Source: Apostichopus japonicus (lineage: Eukaryota > Echinodermata > Holothuroidea > Aspidochirotida > Stichopodidae). From it: a DNA stretch of 64,000 nucleotides. The position numbers and the translations under genes are program-made. The notes under the pieces were generated by a model that worked only from the letters and a program-made list of their open reading frames with translations, was not told the DNA's origin and made no database searches. The stretch spans positions 15,754,269 to 15,818,268 of the forward strand of contig NC_092572.1 in the NCBI RefSeq assembly GCF_037975245.1, in the 5' to 3' direction. Within the stretch, counting starts at the first letter, position 1. Each line of letters begins with the position of its first letter. Below are positions 56,201 to 64,000 of this stretch, piece by piece.

Positions 56201-59200
56201 GGCGCACTGTACGAGCTGATGATCGAGACTCTCTTTTGCATCCGTGGTTCGAACCCCGGGTGATGACGTCTTTTACAGCAAGTGCCTACACGGGGAGCTG
56301 TAAGTATTAGTTAATCCACCTAATATCCCAGTCCATACAGTGGCGCGATGGCTCGGCGCACTGTACGAGCTGATGATTGAGACTCTCTTTTGCATCCGTG
56401 GTTCGAACCCCGGGTGATGACGTCTTTTACAGCAAGTGCCTACACGGGGAGCTGTAAGTATTAGTTAATCCACCTAATATCCCAGTCCATACAGTGGCGC
56501 GATGGCTCGGCGCACTGTACGAGCTGATGATCGAGACTCTCTTTTGCATCCGTGGTTCGAACCCCGGGTGATGACGTCTTTTACAGCAAGTGCCTACACG
56601 GGGAGCTGTAAGTATTAGTTAATCCACTTAATATCTCAGTCCGTACAGTGGCGGGATGGCTCTGCGCACTGTACGAGCTGATGATCGAGACTTTCTTTTG
56701 CATCCCTGGTTCGAACCCCGGGTGATGACGTCTTTTGCCGATCTTTTACAGCAAGTGCCTGCACGGGGAGCTGTAAGTATTAGTTAATCCACCTAATATC
56801 TCAGTCCATACAGTGGCGGGATGGCTCGGCGCACTGTACGAGCTGATGATCGAGACTCTCTTTTGCATCCCTGGTTCGAACCCCGGGTGATGACGTCTTT
56901 TGCCGATCTTTTACAGCAAGTGCCTGCACGGGGAGCTGTAAGTATTAGTTAATCCACCTAATATCTCAATCCATACAGTGGCGGGATGGCTCGGCGCACT
57001 GTACGAGCTGATGATCGAGACTCTCTTTTGCATCCCTGGTTCGAACCCCGGGTGATGACGTCTTTTGCCGATCTTTTACAGCAAGTGCCTGCACGGGGAG
57101 CTGTAAGTATTAGTTAATCCACCTAATATCTCAGTCCATACAGTGGCGCGATGGCTCGGCGCACTGTACGAGCTGATGATCGAGACTCTCTTTTGCATCC
57201 CTGGTTCGAACCCCGGGTGATGACGTCTTTTGCCGATCTTTTACAGCAAGTGCCTGCACGGGGAGCTGTAAGTATTAGTTAATCCACCTAATATCTCAGT
57301 CCATACAGTGGCGGGATGGCTCGGCGCACTGTACGAGCTGATGATCGAGACTCTCTTTTGCATCCCTGGTTCGAACCCCGGGTGATGACGTCTTTTGCCG
57401 ATCTTTTACAGCAAGTGCCTGCACGGGGAGCTGTAAGTATTAGTTAATCCACCTAATATCTCAGTCCATACAGTGGCGGGATGGCTCGGCGCACTGTACG
57501 AGCTGATGATCGAGACTCTCTTTTGCATCCCTGGTTCGAACCCCGGGTGATGACGTCTTTTGCCGATCTTTTACAGCAAGTGCCTGCACGGGGAGCTGTA
57601 AGTATTAGTTAATCCACCTAATATCTCAGTCCATACAGTGGCGGGATGGCTCGGCGCACTGTACGAGCTGATGATCGAGACTCTCTTTTGCATCCCTGGT
57701 TCGAACCCCGGGTGATGACGTCTTTTGCCGATCTTTTACAGCAAGTGCCTGCACGGGGAGCTGTAAGTATTAGTTAATCCACCTAATATCTCAGTCCATA
57801 CAGTGGCGCGATGGCTCGGCGCACTGTACGAGCTGATGATCGAGACTCTCTTTTGCATCCCTGGTTCGAACCCCGGGTGATGACGTCTTTTGCCGATCTT
57901 TTACAGCAAGTGCCTGCACGGGGAGCTGTAAGTATTAGTTAATCCACCTAATATCTCAGTCCATACAGTGGCGCGATGGCTCGGCGCACTGTACGAGCTG
58001 ATGATCGAGACTCTCTTTTGCATCCCTGGTTCGAACCCCGGGTGATGACGTCTTTTGCCGATCTTTTACAGCAAGTGCCTGCACGGGGAGCTGTAAGTAT
58101 TAGTTAATCCACCTAATATCTCAGTCCATACAGTGGCGGGATGGCTCGGCGCACTGTACGAGCTGATGATCGAGACTCTCTTTTGCATCCCTGGTTCGAA
58201 CCCCGGGTGATGACGTCTTTTGCCGATCTTTTACAGCAAGTGCCTGCACGGGGAGCTGTAAGTATTAGTTAATCCACCTAATATCTCAGTCCATACAGTG
58301 GCGCGATGGCTCGGCGCACTGTACGAGCTGATGATCGAGACTCTCTTTTGCATCCCTGGTTCGAACCCCGGGTGATGACGTCTTTTGCCGATCTTTTACA
58401 GCAAGTGCCTGCACGGGGAGCTGTAAGTATTAGTTAATCCACCTAATATCTCAGTCCATACAGTGGCGGGATGGCTCGGCGCACTGTACGAGCTGATGAT
58501 CGAGACTCTCTTTTGCATCCCTGGTTCGAACCCCGGGTGATGACGTCTTTTGCCGATCTTTTACAGCAAGTGCCTGCACGGGGAGCTGTAAGTATTAGTT
58601 AATCCACCTAATATCTCAGTCCATACAGTGGCGGGATGGCTCGGCGCACTGTACGAGCTGATGATCGAGACTCTCTTTTGCATCCCTGGTTCGAACCCCG
58701 GGTGATGACGTCTTTTGCCGATCTTTTACAGCAAGTGCCTGCACGGGGAGCTGTAAGTATTAGTTAATCCACCTAATATCTCAGTCCATACAGTGGCGGG
58801 ATGGCTCGGCGCACTGTACGAGCTGATGATCGAGACTCTCTTTTGCATCCCTGGTTCGAACCCCGGGTGATGACGTCTTTTGCCGATCTTTTACAGCAAG
58901 TGCCTGCACGGGGAGCTGTAAGTATTAGTTAATCCACCTAATATCTCAGTCCATACAGTGGCGGGATGGCTCGGCGCACTGTACGAGCTGATGATCGAGA
59001 CTCTCTTTTGCATCCCTGGTTCGAACCCCGGGTGATGACGTCTTTTGCCGATCTTTTACAGCAAGTGCCTGCACGGGGAGCTGTAAGTATTAGTTAATCC
59101 ACCTAATATCTCAGTCCATACAGTGGCGCGATGGCTCGGCGCACTGTACGAGCTGATGATCGAGACTCTCTTTTGCATCCCTGGTTCGAACCCCGGGTGA

Positions 59201-62200
59201 TGACGTCTTTTGCCGATCTTTTACAGCAAGTGCCTGCACGGGGAGCTGTAAGTATTAGTTAATCCACCTAATATCTCAGTCCATACAGTGGCGGGATGGC
59301 TCGGCGCACTGTACGAGCTGATGATCGAGACTCTCTTTTGCATCCCTGGTTCGAACCCCGGGTGATGACGTCTTTTGCCGATCTTTTACAGCAAGTACCT
59401 GCACGGGGAGCTGTAAGTATTAGTTAATCCACCTAATATCTCAGTCCATACAGTGGCGGGATGGCTCGGCGCACTGTACGAGCTGATGATCGAGACTCTC
59501 TTTTGCATCCCTGGTTCGAACCCCGGGTGATGACGTCTTTTGCCGATCTTTTACAGCAAGTGCCTGCACGGGGAGCTGTAAGTATTAGTTAATCCACCTA
59601 ATATCTCAGTCCATACAGTGGCGGGATGGCTCGGCGCACTGTACGAGCTGATGATCGAGACTCTCTTTTGCATCCCTGGTTCGAACCCCGGGTGATGACG
59701 TCTTTTGCCGATCTTTTACAGCAAGTGCCTGCACGGGGAGCTGTAAGTATTAGTTAATCCACCTAATATCTCAGTCCATACAGTGGCGGGATGGCTCGGC
59801 GCACTGTACGAGCTGATGATCGAGACTCTCTTTTGCATCCCTGGTTCGAACCCCGGGTGATGACGTCTTTTGCCGATCTTTTACAGCAAGTGCCTGCACG
59901 GGGAGCTGTAAGTATTAGTTAATCCACCTAATATCTCAGTCCATACAGTGGCGCGATGGCTCGGCGCACTGTACGAGCTGATGATCGAGACTCTCTTTTG
60001 CATCCCTGGTTCGAACCCCGGGTGATGACGTCTTTTGCCGATCTTTTACAGCAAGTGCCTGCACGGGGAGCTGTAAGTATTAGTTAATCCACCTAATATC
60101 TCAGTCCATACAGTGGCGGGATGGCTCGGCGCACTGTACGAGCTGATGATCGAGACTCTCTTTTGCATCCCTGGTTCGAACCCCGGGTGATGACGTCTTT
60201 TGCCGATCTTTTACAGCAAGTGCCTGCACGGGGAGCTGTAAGTATTAGTTAATCCACCTAATATCTCAGTCCATACAGTGGCGGGATGGCTCGGCGCACT
60301 GTACGAGCTGATGATCGAGACTCTCTTTTGCATCCCTGGTTCGAACCCCGGGTGATGACGTCTTTTGCCGATCTTTTACAGCAAGTGCCTGCACGGGGAG
60401 CTGTAAGTATTAGTTAATCCACCTAATATCTCAGTCCATACAGTGGCGGGATGGCTCGGCGCACTGTACGAGCTGATGATCGAGACTCTCTTTTGCATCC
60501 CTGGTTCGAACCCCGGGTGATGACGTCTTTTGCCGATCTTTTACAGCAAGTGCCTGCACGGGGAGCTGTAAGTATTAGTTAATCCACCTAATATCTCAGT
60601 CCATACAGTGGCGGGATGGCTCGGCGCACTGTACGAGCTGATGATCGAGACTCTCTTTTGCATCCCTGGTTCGAACCCCGGGTGATGACGTCTTTTGCCG
60701 ATCTTTTACAGCAAGTGCCTGCACGGGGAGCTGTAAGTATTAGTTAATCCACCTAATATCTCAGTCCATACAGTGGCGGGATGGCTCGGCGCACTGTACG
60801 AGCTGATGATCGAGACTCTCTTTTGCATCCCTGGTTCGAACCCCGGGTGATGACGTCTTTTGCCGATCTTTTACAGCAAGTGCCTGCACGGGGAGCTGTA
60901 AGTATTAGTTAATCCACCTAATATCTCAGTCCATACAGTGGCGGGATGGCTCGGCGCACTGTACGAGCTGATGATCGAGACTCTCTTTTGCATCCCTGGT
61001 TCGAACCCCGGGTGATGACGTCTTTTGCCGATCTTTTACAGCAAGTGCCTGCACGGGGAGCTGTAAGTATTAGTTAATCCACCTAATATCTCAGTCCATA
61101 CAGTGGCGGGATGGCTCGGCGCACTGTACGAGCTGATGATCGAGACTCTCTTTTGCATCCCTGGTTCGAACCCCGGGTGATGACGTCTTTTGCCGATCTT
61201 TTACAGCAAGTGCCTGCACGGGGAGCTGTAAGTATTAGTTAATCCACCTAATATCTCAGTCCATACAGTGGCGGGATGGCTCGGCGCACTGTACGAGCTG
61301 ATGATCGAGACTCTCTTTTGCATCCCTGGTTCGAACCCCGGGTGATGACGTCTTTTGCCGATCTTTTACAGCAAGTGCCTGCACGGGGAGCTGTAAGTAT
61401 TAGTTAATCCACCTAATATCTCAGTCCATACAGTGGCGGGATGGCTCGGCGCACTGTACGAGCTGATGATCGAGACTCTCTTTTGCATCCCTGGTTCGAA
61501 CCCCGGGTGATGACGTCTTTTGCCGATCTTTTACAGCAAGTGCCTGCACGGGGAGCTGTAAGTATTAGTTAATCCACCTAATATCTCAGTCCATACAGTG
61601 GCGGGATGGCTCGGCGCACTGTACGAGCTGATGATCGAGACTCTCTTTTGCATCCCTGGTTCGAACCCCGGGTGATGACGTCTTTTGCCGATCTTTTACA
61701 GCAAGTGCCTGCACGGGGAGCTGTAAGTATTAGTTAATCCACCTAATATCTCAGTCCATACAGTGGCGGGATGGCTCGGCGCACTGTACGAGCTGATGAT
61801 CGAGACTCTCTTTTGCATCCCTGGTTCGAACCCCGGGTGATGACGTCTTTTGCCGATCTTTTACAGCAAGTGCCTGCACGGGGAGCTGTAAGTATTAGTT
61901 AATCCACCTAATATCTCAGTCCATACAGTGGCGGGATGGCTCTGCGCACTGTACGAGCTGATGATCGAGACTCTCTTTTGCATCCCTGGTTCGAACCCCG
62001 GGTGATGACGTCTTTTGCCGATCTTTTACAGCAAGTGCCTGCACGGGGAGCTGTAAGTATTAGTTAATCCACCTAATATCTCAGTCCATACAGTGGCGCG
62101 ATGGCTCGGCGCACTGTACGAGCTGATGATCGAGACTCTCTTTTGCATCCCTGGTTCGAACCCCGGGTGATGACGTCTTTTGCCGATCTTTTACAGCAAG

Positions 62201-64000
62201 TGCCTGCACGGGGAGCTGTAAGTATTAGTTAATCCACCTAATATCTCAGTCCATACAGTGGCGGGATGGCTCGGCGCACTGTACGAGCTGATGATCGAGA
62301 CTCTCTTTTGCATCCCTGGTTCGAACCCCGGGTGATGACGTCTTTTGCCGATCTTTTACAGCAAGTGCCTGCACGGGGAGCTGTAAGTATTAGTTAATCC
62401 ACCTAATATCTCAGTCCATACAGTGGCGGGATGGCTCGGCGCACTGTACGAGCTGATGATCGAGACTCTCTTTTGCATCCCTGGTTCGAACCCCGGGTGA
62501 TGACGTCTTTTGCCGATCTTTTACAGCAAGTGCCTGCACGGGGAGCTGTAAGTATTAGTTAATCCACCTAATATCTCAGTCCATACAGTGGCGGGATGGC
62601 TCGGCGCACTGTACGAGCTGATGATCGAGACTCTCTTTTGCATCCCTGGTTCGAACCCCGGGTGATGACGTCTTTTGCCGATCTTTTACAGCAAGTGCCT
62701 GCACGGGGAGCTGTAAGTATTAGTTAATCCACCTAATATCTCAGTCCATACAGTGGCGGGATGGCTCGGCGCACTGTACGAGCTGATGATCGAGACTCTC
62801 TTTTGCATCCCTGGTTCGAACCCCGGGTGATGACGTCTTTTGCCGATCTTTTACAGCAAGTGCCTGCACGGGGAGCTGTAAGTATTAGTTAATCCACCTA
62901 ATATCTCAGTCCATACAGTGGCGGGATGGCTCTGCGCACTGTACGAGCTGATGATCGAGACTCTCTTTTGCATCCCTGGTTCGAACCCCGGGTGATGACG
63001 TCTTTTGCCGATCTTTTACAGCAAGTGCCTGCACGGGGAGCTGTAAGTATTAGTTAATCCACCTAATATCTCAGTCCATACAGTGGCGGGATGGCTCGGC
63101 GCACTGTACGAGCTGATGATCGAGACTCTCTTTTGCATCCCTGGTTCGAACCCCGGGTGATGACGTCTTTTGCCGATCTTTTACAGCAAGTGCCTGCACG
63201 GGGAGCTGTAAGTATTAGTTAATCCACCTAATATCTCAGTCCATACAGTGGCGGGATGGCTCGGCGCACTGTACGAGCTGATGATCGAGACTCTCTTTTG
63301 CATCCCTGGTTCGAACCCCGGGTGATGACGTCTTTTGCCGATCTTTTACAGCAAGTGCCTGCACGGGGAGCTGTAAGTATTAGTTAATCCACCTAATATC
63401 TCAGTCCATACAGTGGCGGGATGGCTCGGCGCACTGTACGAGCTGATGATCGAGACTCTCTTTTGCATCCCTGGTTCGAACCCCGGGTGATGACGTCTTT
63501 TGCCGATCTTTTACAGCAAATGCCTGCACGGGGAGCTGTAAGTATTAGTTAATCCACCTAATATCTCAGTCCATACAGTGGCGCGATGGCTCGGCGCACT
63601 GTACGAGCTGATGATCGAGACTCTCTTTTGCATCCCTGGTTCGAACCCCGGGTGATGACGTCTTTTGCCGATCTTTTACAGCAAGTGCCTGCACGGGGAG
63701 CTGTAAGTATTAGTTAATCCACCTAATATCTCAGTCCATACAGTGGCGGGATGGCTCGGCGCACTGTACGAGCTGATGATCGAGACTCTCTTTTGCATCC
63801 CTGGTTCGAACCCCGGGTGATGACGTCTTTTGCCGATCTTTTACAGCAAGTGCCTGCACGGGGAGCTGTAAGTATTAGTTAATCCACCTAATATCTCAGT
63901 CCATACAGTGGCGGGATGGCTCGGCGCACTGTACGAGCTGATGATCGAGACTCTCTTTTGCATCCCTGGTTCGAACCCCGGGTGATGACGTCTTTTGCCG
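53247..64000. repeat. tRNA-like satellite array 2, continues off the window
   Basis: About 67 monomers. From 53.25 to 55.75 kb they are 154 bp with CCGCCTAATATCCCAG. A mixed stretch lies at 55.75-56.6 kb. From 56.6 kb to the edge they are almost identical 165-bp units with CATCCCTGG, TGCCTGCACGG and either GTGGCGGGATGG or GTGGCGCGATGG. The exact 165-bp register holds for about 44 units. Array extent beyond 64000 is unknown. Confidence 0.97.
57805..57902 (+). promoter_or_regulatory. Representative pol III-like unit of the satellite monomer
   Basis: One monomer shown as an example. The A-box-like TGGCTCGGCGC starts at 57812, with a D-arm GCTC (57814-57817) pairing GAGC (57830-57833). The B box GGTTCGAACCC is at 57863-57873, in a T-arm of 5 bp with one mismatch. 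T4 terminator runs lie at 57888-57891 and 57899-57902. A-to-B spacing is 51 nt, longer than in a simple tRNA (about 44) and closer to one with a long variable arm. No acceptor stem pairs, so it is tRNA-derived rather than a tRNA gene. Confidence 0.6.

Noticed and set aside
43187-64000. CRISPR array
   Set aside because: Units are contiguous 154-165-bp repeats with no unique spacers, and the context is eukaryotic with no cas genes.
43187-64000. Cluster of functional tRNA genes
   Set aside because: A D-arm, a T-arm and a B box are visible, but no acceptor stem pairs and no clear anticodon arm forms. Spacing between boxes is longer than in a standard tRNA.
56640-64000. Higher-order repeat structure
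   Set aside because: Variant positions recur at irregular multiples of 165 bp (1, 2, 4, 5, 9 and 13 units), not a fixed period.

Overview
The window is animal nuclear DNA: AT-rich, intron-containing, packed with retrotransposons and DNA transposons, and without operons, bacterial ribosome sites or CRISPR. The CR1-group, Tx1-like, Penelope-like and Ty3/gypsy-derived sequences, an adducin gene, and many AGGCCT-centred palindromes at 33.7-35.1 kb suggest a marine invertebrate. I lean towards a deuterostome such as an echinoderm or hemichordate; this is inference, not proof.

Region 1 (1-14 kb): the 3' half of an adducin gene on the minus strand. Five exons are recognised by sequence and splice sites: 11881-11699, 7587-7423, 4221 to about 3916, 2761-2660 and 1804-1712. 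They encode the end of the aldolase-like head and part of the neck; the C-terminal tail lies off the left edge and the 5' exons were not found. One exon carries an apparent 1-nt deletion. The introns hold a three-deep nest of hAT-type transposons (4670-7014, with 5127-6738 inside it and 5885-6245 inside that), each with an 8-bp or compatible target duplication, another hAT-like relic, a palindromic foldback and a plus-strand BEN-protein-like exon.

Region 2 (14-30 kb): a nearly full-length CR1-group LINE (14.5-18.9 kb, plus strand) lies between two well-spliced minus-strand exons that I cannot identify. Next come a Mutator-like transposase fragment, a LINE fragment and, inside that LINE fragment, a Penelope-like element with an inverted copy of its own 3' end and an 11-bp flanking duplication. 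Then follow a broken homing-endonuclease-like gene, an L2/CR1 tail and a 1.7-kb TTAA-flanked inverted-repeat element.

Region 3 (30-40 kb): three minus-strand pieces of a gypsy-type integrase separated by GT-AG introns, a short inverted-repeat element with a telomere-like core and 9-bp duplication, a second CR1-group LINE (minus strand) split by a 788-bp hAT-type element with a perfect 8-bp duplication, a third CR1-group 3' end and a DIRS-like RT scrap.

Region 4 (40-64 kb): a 5'-truncated Tx1/L1-like LINE ends in poly(A) exactly where a 20-kb satellite begins. The satellite monomer (154 or 165 bp) has a tRNA-like pol III architecture: A-box-like motif, perfect B box and T4 terminators. At 52795-53246 the satellite is interrupted by a Tx1 3' fragment followed by a CR1-group 3' end. 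This insertion uses the same monomer position as the first Tx1/satellite junction, just before the A box. The satellite runs off the right edge.

The strongest leads are the tRNA-like satellite with retroelement insertions at one recurrent site, a covarying 3' stem-loop shared by four CR1-group copies, and an intron-split integrase-derived gene. All similarity calls come from reading, not from database searches.
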